The position numbers and the translations under genes were made by a program. 64,000 nucleotides of DNA. It comes from Acholoe squamosa (taxonomy: Eukaryota > Annelida > Polychaeta > Phyllodocida > Polynoidae). The stretch lies in NCBI GenBank assembly GCA_949317995.1, contig OX439046.1, positions 55,841,774 to 55,905,773 on the forward strand, written 5' to 3'. The notes beneath the pieces are model-generated. The model had not been told where the DNA came from and searched no databases. It was given only the letters and a program-made list of their open reading frames with translations. This document shows, piece by piece, positions 44,561 through 53,513 of the stretch (its first letter is position 1; each line of letters begins with the position of its first letter).

Positions 44561-44622
44561 CTGGGCTTGTTGCATGGCAGTCCCGACACTTGGGTCCTGT
44601 GGTCTCCGGATGCTTGCTCCAT
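44561..44622 (-). CDS. leader exon with shared start codon
   Basis: ATG at 44622 sits in an optimal CCACCATGG context. Twenty codons plus two bases (MEQASGDHRTQ..., ending Asn-Lys-Pro) run to a donor CCCAG|GTAGGA. The phase-2 end is compatible with three downstream acceptors: 44265 (accessory ORF 1), 43378 (env) and 39232 (accessory ORF 2). An acceptor-like CACACCCAG lies just 5' of the start, and a TATAAG motif about 65 nt upstream, so the exon may be reached by splicing from the 5' LTR or by an internal promoter. Confidence 0.6.
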
Positions 44623-45542
44623 GGTGGCTGGGTGTGGTGAGTTTGGTTATTGTTTTGGAAGTGGATAAGATAGGGGTGGTGTGAGGCTTATAAGCATTTC
44701 ATGAGGTTGGCTAATTCCTCATTACATGCCTCCCGATGAGGTATGTCTCACCCATATGTGGCACGGGGCCTGGCTATTGGTTGGTTTGCATGCACGTGTA
44801 CGTTGTGATATGCAAAATTTGATGGGCCTTCTAGAGGGGCGTGGATGATCATTGGGTGATCTGAATATTGTAGTAATAATGGGGGGTTGATGGTTGTGGT
44901 GCTGAGATTAGTCAGCTTGTGGGGGTGCACTTGTTCCTGTTATGATAACACAGCAGGGAACTGTGCTGAATTATTTGAATAAGTGTCTCACCAAACATTC
45001 CAGTACCGGTGGTAAACAGAGGCATAAACACGGATCAGGATGTATAGGTGCTGCTCTCCTACAATAGGTGGTCATTTGGTAATACTTTAAGGTATAGAGG
45101 AGCCCTGAGCTTGTAACAAACCGGCGCATGCGTGTTCTTAAAATTAGGATTCACGAACCGAGAATACACTGTGACCTTGGGTAATTTATGTGGCGTGCCA
45201 ACCTTAATCAATCATTATATGACTGTCTGAGTCTCAAATCCTAGATAAGATTCTTGACAATGTCTCATCAGTAGAAGTAAGCCAGAAGGCTTTTGGGGTG
45301 TTGTGTAGAAATTGTGACGTTAAAGGTAACTGGTATGTGGTTTGGATAATCAGATGAAAAATAAAAAAAAATTGTGGGGGAAAAACATCACTGCATGAAA
45401 TAACACGTGGCCAAAATTGCCACTGGTGTGGGTGAAGGTAGGGGGGTATGTGTAGATGTGGGGGGGGGGGGGGTGGTTGTGGTGGGGGTCTTGGGGTGAA
45501 AAAGGAGGGAGAGAAAAAAAAAATTGTGTGTTTTCTGAAAAT
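44623..45542 (-). other. pol-to-env intergenic region
   Basis: No supported frame. On the plus strand 45436-45490 is a G-rich run (GTGGGGGGGGGGGG and GGTGGTTGTGGTGGGGG). The region holds whatever acceptor or promoter serves the leader exon. Confidence 0.55.
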
Positions 45543-48500
45543 CTATTTCTTTTTTTCTGTGGACTTTTTCCTTGTCTTCTTCTTTGGGGAAGGGGCAAAG
45601 GTGACAAGTCCTTTCTTTGCAGGTCGTCCTCTTTTCTTTTTGACTGCGGGGGATTCTGGTTCACCAATATGGGTGGAATCCAGATCAGGGTCATACAAGG
45701 TGTTGATTGGCCCAGACTGCAGTCTTTTGATTACAGCCTTGGCGCTAGCCTTGGTGATTGGTCTCCTTAATCTGGATACATGTATTGATTTTTTTAGTAC
45801 TTTACCATCTTGAAGCCTTTTTAATTTTGCAGTTACTGGTGAAGTCATTTTCATTATGATGTATGGTCCACTATAGGTGGGCTGCAGCTTTTTGCTCGTT
45901 TGTTTTACCAACAGGTTAGGTATGTGTAAATACACAAGCTGGCCTGTGTTGTAGGTGCATGGGGAAGCAGTGGCGTCAAATCTGGCTTTCATCTTTTTAT
46001 GGTGTTTGACCATGCTCTCAGCTGCCTTAAGTTGGATGTCATCTCTTAAGCTGAGTAAGGCGGTGACCAATTTTTCCTTGTCTTTGATCTCTTCAGTTTG
46101 TTTGACCAATGACAGGGAGGACTCAGTTGGGAGATGTGATTGCTTTCCAAACACCAAAAGACTGGGTGAGTATCCTAACACGCTGCATACGGTGTTGTTT
46201 ATGCTGAATGCTATAGCCTGTAGGAAGGTCGACCAATGTTTCTGTGATTTGGAGACAAAGGCTCTGAGTGAAGATTCTATTGTTTGATGTTGACGCTCAC
46301 ATAGACCTTGTGATTTTGACCAATGTGCACTCCCTGTCACATGTTTGATGCCGAATTTATCACAAAAAGATGTGAAATATTTGGACACATACTGTTTTGC
46401 GTTATCTGTGTTCAGGACTGACGGGGTTCCAAAAACACAGATAACCCTTTGGAAAAATCCTAGCGCTACTTCGGCGCTGGTGTTATCCTTTGTGGACCAA
46501 ACAGTGATGTGCCTGGTAGCATGATCTGTGACAACATGGATAAATGAGGATCCATCCACAGCAGGTGTGAAAGGACCGATGGTGTCCATGGTGAGGTGAG
46601 TGTAGGCTGTTAAAACAGGGTCTCTCAGGGTCATTGGGGTTCTCAAGTGTTTTGGTCTTTTCTTTGTTGTGAGACATGTGTGGCAAGTGCCACAGTAGTC
46701 AAAAACATTTTTGAACATGGAACGCCAATAATACCTGGATCTGATTGCTGCATACGTTTTAGTGGGACCAAGGTGTCCTCCTAATGGTGAGCAGTGTGTG
46801 GCCTCAATTAGTGATTCTGCCCATTTTTCTGGCATCACTATTTGTAGTGTAGGCTCCAAACTGTCTCCATAGGTTGATTTGGTGATCCTGAATAAAACTT
46901 TGTCTAAAATCATGAACTGGTCATGGTTTAGCAGTATCTGTTTACTAAGGCTTGGGTCCTCTGGTAATTCACCCTTATTGATGTATGACAGCATGGAGTT
47001 TGAGAAAACATCCTCCTGCTGTGCCTGTATCAGTGTCTCCCTGGATGGGGTTAGGGAGTGGTGTTTACATAGCTGGCTTATCACTCGTTCAGCCATGGGT
47101 AGCACTTTGTGTGATAGCTTAGCCCTTCTGGTATTAGCTAATTTCACTGATACTCTGGGTGACCTAGATTTTGGTGGTCGGCCCCTTGTTTTGGTCTTGG
47201 TGTCCTTGACGTTAGGGGGGCAGGTCTGTTTACTTCTGGTTGATTTGCTGGGCTGAGGGGGTGTGACTGGATCTGGTAACTTGGCTTTAGATCGAGTCAG
47301 AATGCACAGCTCGGGCACGGTTTGATTGGAGCTGAGTTTTTCTCTCTCAGAGCTACCTTTCTTGGCAATCACACCCTTTGGCTTCTTGGAAGTGCTACCC
47401 CAAGTCTGTCCTCCTTTTAGTATGGACCTAGGTGGTCCCATGAGGACTGGATTTTTGGGAATTGGGTCGTTTGATTTGAAGACTTTGGTCATGGTAATGT
47501 CGGAGAATCTGACTGATTTAGGAGGGAGTATTATTCTACCTTGAGACCTGATGGGAATTGGATCATCAGAGCTGGGCGGGTATTTCCTTCTGGAAAGGAA
47601 GTCTGCCACAATGTTGGCTCTGCCTTGCAGGTATCTGACTTCAAAGTCGTAGGACATGACTGTGTCGACCCACCTGGCTAACCTTCCATTGGTTATGTTT
47701 TCCTTTTTGTTGAAAAGGGAAACCAGGGCGGTGTGGTCCGAGTATACCTTGAAGTGAGTTCCATCCACATAATGGTGGAACTTTTTGACTGCAAAAACTA
47801 TTCCTAACAGTTCTTTGTCAGTTATCCCATACCTAGACTCTTGAGGTGTCAAGCCTCTCCCTGCAAATTCAATCGGTCTATAGAAACCATGGTCGTCTAC
47901 TTGAGTGATTACAGCTCCTAGGCTGTAGTTGCTCGAGTCAGTAAAAATGACAAAAGGTCTATTATAGTCCGGGAATTTCAGCACAGCTTCAGTACAGATA
48001 GCAGCTTTAATTTTCTCAAAGGCTCTCTGGCACTCAGTGGTCCATTTAAAGGTGCTTTTCGTCGCCTCATAAAGGGGCTTCATGACATGAGCAAAACCTC
48101 TGATGAACCTTTTGTAAAACTGCGCCATACCATTGAAACATCTAAGATCATGGATGTTTTTAGGTGGGGGGAAGGTTTTGACAGGTCCTATTTTGTCCGG
48201 GGATGGTGACAAACCATGCTGGTCTACATTGAAACCCAAAAATTCCATTTTGGTAGTTCCAAATTCGCACTTTTCTGATTTCAGTTTGATGTTACCTCTG
48301 ATAAAAAGTTTTAAAACCTCGTCCAGATCTTGTAAGTGCCTTTCCCACGTGGGGCTGTAAATGGCTACATCATCTACATATGCTACAGCATTTTTATACT
48401 TGCATTTCATGAGAAGTTGCTCCATTACATTCATGAAGGATAGGCCTGAAGTTTTGAGTCCCATAGGGAGAACTTTTGCCATGTATCTCGTGCCATTGGC

Positions 48501-50048
48501 GGAGAAGGTGGTAAGTGGCCTAGATTCTTCTGCTAGGGGAATCTGGTGGTAGGCGCTGTAGACATCCAATTTGGAAAAATACTTGGCGCCCGTTCTGCCT
48601 ATCTGCTGCATGAGGTCGTCAGCTCTGGGGAATGAGTAAGAGAAGGTTTTTAAATTCTCATTTACCCATCTGTTGTCAACTACAATTCTCCAACCAGAGG
48701 CTACTGACCTGTCACCTTGTGGTTTTGGCACTAAAAAGGCGGGTGAGTTCCACTCACAGGGTTTGGTACACTCTTCTATTATCCCCTGTTCTAAATGTTT
48801 TTTCAGGAGTTCCCTTTGAAAAATTTCTTTGTGAGGGGACATCCTATACGACGGTCTGTTGCAGGGTTTGAAGTCTGGCTTTAATTCCAGCTTGACTTCA
48901 TTTTCTACATTGAGACCTATGGCGCTTTCATTTAGGACAAAGGCTTGCCTATTGGCCTCAACAATGTTTTTGATCTGTTGTCTTTGAATTTCAGAGAGTT
49001 TTTCACAGATTTTATACTTCAAAGGTTCATTCCCTTTGGGGAGTTGGTCCATGGGATCCTCTCCACAATTGATTGGGAATAAGTCCTTTTCTGTTGTTAC
49101 ACTGTTGAGTGAATGGGCGCTATTGAGTGCACCAATGGGTACAGCCTTTTTGATGTTGAAAAGTCTAAATACACCGAGGTTCATGTGTCTTTTTATCTTG
49201 ATGGGGAAGTCATTTGGGTTAGCTACTGTTACTGGTACTATTTTAAGGTCTGATCTAGGTTTAACTATTGCGTGCTTAATAAGTACCGGTAGGGTAGAAC
49301 CTGAGTTCTCAGTCAATCCAGTTTTTCCCACAATGTTGCTATTCCCTATCACGACCGCATTGAAAGTGGCTTCAGTGTTTGGTGGGATATCAACATTTTT
49401 GTTCGCCCTGATGTAGTTGGGCGATGGGGGGGTCGGTCCAAAGGAAATTTTGGCTTTGTATTTGGTCATGAAGTTTACTCCTAAAATTAGGGGATGGTTC
49501 AGTTCAGGTACCACATGGAATCTGGATCTGAATTCATGGCCACCAATGAGGAAAGTTACAGTCATGGAGTGATTTACTTGGATGGGGGTTTTATCAGCCA
49601 ATAAAACTGTCAGTCGCGCGCGTCTCCCGTGTTTAAAATTTGGTGTGCTCGCGATTTTGTCAGCCATTTTTTGGCTAATAAAGGAAAGTGAGGCGCCTGA
49701 GTCAACAAGAGCTCTATACAAGTGGTTATTTATGTCTACAGAAACTGCACCTTTGGTTAATTCTGTATCAACGTAAATGGCCTTACCTTGCTGCCCATAC
49801 TGCTCAGATTTGATCCGCAGTTTCAGGATTGAAGTCCTTTGGCTCTGGTCCTCGTACTCGTCCTCGTCATCACTGGAGTCTGAAGTCTCATTGGTATTCA
49901 AGAAGTTGGTATAATCCGAACTGGATGATTGGGAGTCTACTGAATTCATTTGTGCATCAGCATCTCGAGAAGTGTCCTTGGATAATTCGATGGTCGTGGT
50001 CCGGTTGGGGTCGGGGTCACTAGGTGCTTGAGTGCCTTCCCCTGATCC
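45543..50048 (-). CDS. pol: giant element pol: protease, RT, RNase H, integrase
   Basis: The frame follows the in-frame TAG at 50049. Numbering from the first Met (49949): acidic leader; protease LVDSGASLSF (83-85 DSG); RT with AFLVPKP, LDVYSAYHQIPL and YVDD at 524-527; RNase H with FTDSSNYSLGAV near 670; an unusually long linker (about 800-950) with KSVRFSDITM and an AT-hook-like RGRPPK; integrase H...H...C-x2-C (near 1052-1092), MDTIGPF, NTDNAKQY and GLCERQHQTIESSL; and a basic tail with a second RGRPAKK. All catalytic residues are present. The last 30 residues are Lys-rich. It makes and integrates the cDNA. Confidence 0.96.
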   Translation of the reverse strand, partial: GSGEGTQAPSDPDPNRTTTIELSKDTSRDADAQMNSVDSQSSSSDYTNFLNTNETSDSSDDEDEYEDQSQRTSILKLRIKSEQYGQQGKAIYVDTELTKGAVSVDINNHLYRALVDSGASLSFISQKMADKIASTPNFKHGRRARLTVLLADKTPIQVNHSMTVTFLIGGHEFRSRFHVVPELNHPLILGVNFMTKYKAKISFGPTPPSPNYIRANKNVDIPPNTEATFNAVVIGNSNIVGKTGLTENSGSTLPVLIKHAIVKPRSDLKIVPVTVANPNDFPIKIKRHMNLGVFRLFNIKKAVPIGALNSAHSLNSVTTEKDLFPINCGEDPMDQLPKGNEPLKYKICEKLSEIQRQQIKNIVEANRQAFVLNESAIGLNVENEVKLELKPDFKPCNRPSYRMSPHKEIFQRELLKKHLEQGIIEECTKPCEWNSPAFLVPKPQGDRSVASGWRIVVDNRWVNENLKTFSYSFPRADDLMQQIGRTGAKYFSKLDVYSAYHQIPLAEESRPLTTFSANGTRYMAKVLPMGLKTSGLSFMNVMEQLLMKCKYKNAVAYVDDVAIYSPTWERHLQDLDEVLKLFIRGNIKLKSEKCEFGTTKMEFLGFNVDQHGLSPSPDKIGPVKTFPPPKNIHDLRCFNGMAQFYKRFIRGFAHVMKPLYEATKSTFKWTTECQRAFEKIKAAICTEAVLKFPDYNRPFVIFTDSSNYSLGAVITQVDDHGFYRPIEFAGRGLTPQESRYGITDKELLGIVFAVKKFHHYVDGTHFKVYSDHTALVSLFNKKENITNGRLARWVDTVMSYDFEVRYLQGRANIVADFLSRRKYPPSSDDPIPIRSQGRIILPPKSVRFSDITMTKVFKSNDPIPKNPVLMGPPRSILKGGQTWGSTSKKPKGVIAKKGSSEREKLSSNQTVPELCILTRSKAKLPDPVTPPQPSKSTRSKQTCPPNVKDTKTKTRGRPPKSRSPRVSVKLANTRRAKLSHKVLPMAERVISQLCKHHSLTPSRETLIQAQQEDVFSNSMLSYINKGELPEDPSLSKQILLNHDQFMILDKVLFRITKSTYGDSLEPTLQIVMPEKWAESLIEATHCSPLGGHLGPTKTYAAIRSRYYWRSMFKNVFDYCGTCHTCLTTKKRPKHLRTPMTLRDPVLTAYTHLTMDTIGPFTPAVDGSSFIHVVTDHATRHITVWSTKDNTSAEVALGFFQRVICVFGTPSVLNTDNAKQYVSKYFTSFCDKFGIKHVTGSAHWSKSQGLCERQHQTIESSLRAFVSKSQKHWSTFLQAIAFSINNTVCSVLGYSPSLLVFGKQSHLPTESSLSLVKQTEEIKDKEKLVTALLSLRDDIQLKAAESMVKHHKKMKARFDATASPCTYNTGQLVYLHIPNLLVKQTSKKLQPTYSGPYIIMKMTSPVTAKLKRLQDGKVLKKSIHVSRLRRPITKASAKAVIKRLQSGPINTLYDPDLDSTHIGEPESPAVKKKRGRPAKKGLVTFAPSPKKKTRKKSTEKKK

Positions 50049-51151
50049 CTATTCATCTTGTGTGTTATTGGGGCTGTCATTGTCGGCTTCAGACTGAGAC
50101 CCTGAATGGCTTCTGGAGTAGTTCCTGCCTGGGGTTGGATCTCTGGATTTCTTCAATGACTGTTGTACCCAATTGTCTGGGATGGTGAAGTCAGCTGGGA
50201 CCATGAAGGAGACATTCTTATTGTTGTTTGGCTGTCCAGCAACTGGTATGAAGACGAAACTTTTGTTGCTATCAGAGGATCTTGATCTTTGTTCTGATCT
50301 ATCTTTTGACCTATCTCTTCCTGGGGACTTATAGTCGGATCTATTTTTGGAATTAGATCTGTAGTCCTTTGGATTGGATTTGTCTGAGGATTTGGACCTT
50401 CCTCTGTAGCCGTTTTTGAATTTATTTTCATACTGTTTGTTGTAATTACTACTGGGCAGTCTGTCTTCTTTCTTGTGGTCGCGCTGATATTTATCCTTTC
50501 TGGATCTGTCGTCGTTCTTGTTGTAGCCTACAGCACATAACTCTGCTGAGCTGTTCTGAGCAATTTTTATGGCTTCGAGGTTTAGTTCTTGATTTATGGC
50601 CAATTGTTCAGCTTCCAGCAAGGTTTTGGGAGATTTGGCTACAACAACATTTTTCAGCTCGGGTCTGAGGCCATTTACAAGGTAGTCCACTTGTGAGGCC
50701 TCGTCCAGGCTGCTGTTGGACAACAACATGGTCATGTCTGCTAGGTAGTCCTCAGTGGTTTCATTTGGCTTTTGCTTCCTGGCTCTGTATCCTTTGAGGA
50801 TGGTGCTGAGGTCGGGAGTGCCAAACCTCGCCAAGAAAGCTTCATAGACGGCGTCATTGTTTTGCATGATGGGCTTGTCCATTATATTGCTGAAAAACCA
50901 CTGAGCTGCCCTTCCTTTGAGAAAGGTGTACAGGCAAGTTGCATGTAGGTCGGGCCTCTTGGCGTGCACATTCCTTATGAAGAATTTAAATTCAGTCAGA
51001 AATTTTGCTGCAGACCTGTAGGGCGTTGGTTTGTCAAAGGGTTCAGGCTTATTGAATGATCCTAGCTGGGCAGATGTGAGCTTGTCGCTGTCAATTCTAC
51101 TAGGGGGAAATCTGGTATACTCAGCGCCATGGTATCCTCCCTGGTGCACTA
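49025..51151 (-). repeat. 2127-bp tandem duplication, 3'-proximal copy
   Basis: Matches 51152-53278 with only a few differences (for example ATCAACGTAA/ATCAATGTAA and TTACACTG/TTACCCTG). The junction at 51151/51152 joins GTGCACTA to GTTCATTCCC with no clear microhomology. The length is 709 codons, so the reading frame is kept. Confidence 0.97.
50049..50051 (-). other. second in-frame UAG (duplicated gag-pol stop)
   Basis: Same context as 52176-52178 (GAA TAG GGA). It precedes the frame encoding the main RT. Confidence 0.9.
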
Positions 51152-52175
51152 GTTCATTCCCTTTGGGGAGTTGGTCCATGGGATCCTCTCCACAATTGAT
51201 TGGGAATAAGTCCTTTTCTGTTGTTACCCTGTTGAGTGAATGGGCGCTATTGAGTGCACCAATGGGTACAGCCTTTTTGATGTTGAAAAGTCTAAATACA
51301 CCGAGGTTCATGTGTCTTTTTATCTTGATGGGGAAGTCATTTGGGTTAGCTACTGTTACTGGTACTATTTTAAGGTCTGATCTAGGTTTAACTATTGCGT
51401 GCTTAATAAGTACCGGTAGGGTAGAACCTGAGTTCTCAGTCAATCCAGTTTTTCCCACAATGTTGCTATTCCCTATCACGACCGCATTGAAAGTGGCTTC
51501 AGTGTTTGGTGGGATATCAACATTTTTGTTCGCCCTGATGTAGTTGGGCGATGGGGGGGTCGGTCCAAAGGAAATTTTGGCTTTGTATTTGGTCATGAAG
51601 TTTACTCCTAAAATTAGGGGATGGTTCAGTTCAGGTACCACATGGAATCTGGATCTGAATTCATGGCCACCAATGAGGAAAGTTACAGTCATGGAGTGAT
51701 TTACTTGGATGGGGGTTTTATCAGCCAATAAAACTGTCAGTCGCGCGCGTCTCCCGTGTTTAAAATTTGGTGTGCTCGCGATTTTGTCAGCCATTTTTTG
51801 GCTAATAAAGGAAAGTGAGGCGCCTGAGTCAACAAGAGCTCTATACAAGTGGTTATTTATGTCTACAGAAACTGCACCTTTGGTTAATTCTGTATCAATG
51901 TAAATGGCCTTACCTTGCTGCCCATACTGCTCAGATTTGATCCGCAGTTTCAGGATTGAAGTCCTTTGGCTCTGGTCCTCGTACTCGTCCTCGTCATCAC
52001 TGGAGTCTGAAGTCTCATTGGTATTCAAGAAGTTGGTATAATCCGAACTGGATGATTGGGAGTCTACTGAATTCATTTGTGCATCAGCATCTCGAGAAGT
52101 GTCCTTGGATAATTCGATGGTCGTGGTCCGGTTGGGGTCGGGGTCACTAGGTGCTTGAGTGCCTTCCCCTGATCC
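50049..52175 (-). CDS. duplicated protease/gag-C chimera created by the tandem duplication
   Basis: Beginning after the TAG at 52176, this frame reads the protease region (LVDSGASLSF) as in the main pol. At the duplication junction (51151) it enters a second copy of the gag capsid and Arg/Ser-rich region and ends at a second TAG (50049). Translation through both UAGs would give a polyprotein with two gag-C and two protease units. Not a natural gene arrangement; the result of duplication. Confidence 0.9.
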   Translation of the reverse strand, partial: GSGEGTQAPSDPDPNRTTTIELSKDTSRDADAQMNSVDSQSSSSDYTNFLNTNETSDSSDDEDEYEDQSQRTSILKLRIKSEQYGQQGKAIYIDTELTKGAVSVDINNHLYRALVDSGASLSFISQKMADKIASTPNFKHGRRARLTVLLADKTPIQVNHSMTVTFLIGGHEFRSRFHVVPELNHPLILGVNFMTKYKAKISFGPTPPSPNYIRANKNVDIPPNTEATFNAVVIGNSNIVGKTGLTENSGSTLPVLIKHAIVKPRSDLKIVPVTVANPNDFPIKIKRHMNLGVFRLFNIKKAVPIGALNSAHSLNRVTTEKDLFPINCGEDPMDQLPKGNELVHQGGYHGAEYTRFPPSRIDSDKLTSAQLGSFNKPEPFDKPTPYRSAAKFLTEFKFFIRNVHAKRPDLHATCLYTFLKGRAAQWFFSNIMDKPIMQNNDAVYEAFLARFGTPDLSTILKGYRARKQKPNETTEDYLADMTMLLSNSSLDEASQVDYLVNGLRPELKNVVVAKSPKTLLEAEQLAINQELNLEAIKIAQNSSAELCAVGYNKNDDRSRKDKYQRDHKKEDRLPSSNYNKQYENKFKNGYRGRSKSSDKSNPKDYRSNSKNRSDYKSPGRDRSKDRSEQRSRSSDSNKSFVFIPVAGQPNNNKNVSFMVPADFTIPDNWVQQSLKKSRDPTPGRNYSRSHSGSQSEADNDSPNNTQDE

Positions 52176-53278
52176 CTATTCATCTTGTGTGTTATTGGGG
52201 CTGTCATTGTCGGCTTCAGACTGAGACCCTGAATGGCTTCTGGAGTAGTTCCTGCCTGGGGTTGGATCTCTGGATTTCTTCAATGACTGTTGTACCCAAT
52301 TGTCTGGGATGGTGAAGTCAGCTGGGACCATGAAGGAGACATTCTTATTGTTGTTTGGCTGTCCAGCAACTGGTATGAAGACGAAACTTTTGTTGCTATC
52401 AGAGGATCTTGATCTTTGTTCTGATCTATCTTTTGACCTATCTCTTCCTGGGGACTTATAGTCGGATCTATTTTTGGAATTAGATCTGTAGTCCTTTGGA
52501 TTGGATTTGTCTGAGGATTTGGACCTTCCTCTGTAGCCGTTTTTGAATTTATTTTCATACTGTTTGTTGTAATTACTACTGGGCAGTCTGTCTTCTTTCT
52601 TGTGGTCGCGCTGATATTTATCCTTTCTGGATCTGTCGTCGTTCTTGTTGTAGCCTACAGCACATAACTCTGCTGAGCTGTTCTGAGCAATTTTTATGGC
52701 TTCGAGGTTTAGTTCTTGATTTATGGCCAATTGTTCAGCTTCCAGCAAGGTTTTGGGAGATTTGGCTACAACAACATTTTTCAGCTCGGGTCTGAGGCCA
52801 TTTACAAGGTAGTCCACTTGTGAGGCCTCGTCCAGGCTGCTGTTGGACAACAACATGGTCATGTCTGCTAGGTAGTCCTCAGTGGTTTCATTTGGCTTTT
52901 GCTTCCTGGCTCTGTATCCTTTGAGGATGGTGCTGAGGTCGGGAGTGCCAAACCTCGCCAAGAAAGCTTCATAGACGGCGTCATTGTTTTGCATGATGGG
53001 CTTGTCCATTATATTGCTGAAAAACCACTGAGCTGCCCTTCCTTTGAGAAAGGTGTACAGGCAAGTTGCATGTAGGTCGGGCCTCTTGGCGTGCACATTC
53101 CTTATGAAGAATTTAAATTCAGTCAGAAATTTTGCTGCAGACCTGTAGGGCGTTGGTTTGTCAAAGGGTTCAGGCTTATTGAATGATCCTAGCTGGGCAG
53201 ATGTGAGCTTGTCGCTGTCAATTCTACTAGGGGGAAATCTGGTATACTCAGCGCCATGGTATCCTCCCTGGTGCACTA
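51152..53278 (-). repeat. 2127-bp tandem duplication, 5'-proximal copy
   Basis: Counterpart of 49025-51151. It contains gag-C, the UAG and the acidic leader/protease. Confidence 0.97.
52176..52178 (-). promoter_or_regulatory. in-frame UAG between gag and pol, probable readthrough site
   Basis: gag and pol lie in one frame separated only by TAG. The next base is G (TAG GGA), the context of known UAG readthrough in gammaretroviruses. Six bases later a GGGG...CCCC stem with an inner CACT/AGTG stem can form (about 52135-52170). The open pol frame runs 34 codons before its first Met, which argues that pol is made as a gag-pol fusion. Confidence 0.65.
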
Positions 53279-53513
53279 CCGGTGTGGAGTGTGCTATATG
53301 ATCATACCTAGGAGGATATGGTAGTCCAGAATGGTTGCTTGTGTGTCCTTGGGGACTGTTTACAAACACCATTAACCACATGGCCACCGTGTTGATTTGG
53401 ATTAGGCGCAGTGTTACAAGACGTTGTCGCCCCCTGGTGGGTGTTTGGTGCACCAGCTGTTGGAGATTGGTGCAGTGCATGTGATGCTGTGTATTGATTG
53501 TCTTTGAAGGCAT
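52176..53513 (-). CDS. gag: giant element gag, C-terminal part (capsid and RS-rich tail)
   Basis: Contains the retrotransposon gag domain: FDKPTPYRSAAKFLTEF, AAQWFFSNIM, YEAFLARFGTPDLSTILKG, ARKQKPNETTEDYLADM and VDYLVNGLRPELKN. The C-terminus is Arg/Ser/Asp/Lys-rich (SPGRDRSKDRSEQRSR) with no CCHC knuckle, so RNA binding is probably by the basic tail. The frame overlaps the upstream gag frame by about 200 bases with a one-base offset. A frameshift, programmed or mutational, near 53310-53400 joins them. Confidence 0.9.
   Translation of the reverse strand: MPSKTINTQHHMHCTNLQQLVHQTPTRGRQRLVTLRLIQINTVAMWLMVFVNSPQGHTSNHSGLPYPPRYDHIAHSTPVVHQGGYHGAEYTRFPPSRIDSDKLTSAQLGSFNKPEPFDKPTPYRSAAKFLTEFKFFIRNVHAKRPDLHATCLYTFLKGRAAQWFFSNIMDKPIMQNNDAVYEAFLARFGTPDLSTILKGYRARKQKPNETTEDYLADMTMLLSNSSLDEASQVDYLVNGLRPELKNVVVAKSPKTLLEAEQLAINQELNLEAIKIAQNSSAELCAVGYNKNDDRSRKDKYQRDHKKEDRLPSSNYNKQYENKFKNGYRGRSKSSDKSNPKDYRSNSKNRSDYKSPGRDRSKDRSEQRSRSSDSNKSFVFIPVAGQPNNNKNVSFMVPADFTIPDNWVQQSLKKSRDPTPGRNYSRSHSGSQSEADNDSPNNTQDE

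Noticed and set aside
45448..45813. Plus-strand frame opposite the pol tail
   Set aside because: Shadow of the pol C-terminus and a G homopolymer; no independent signal.
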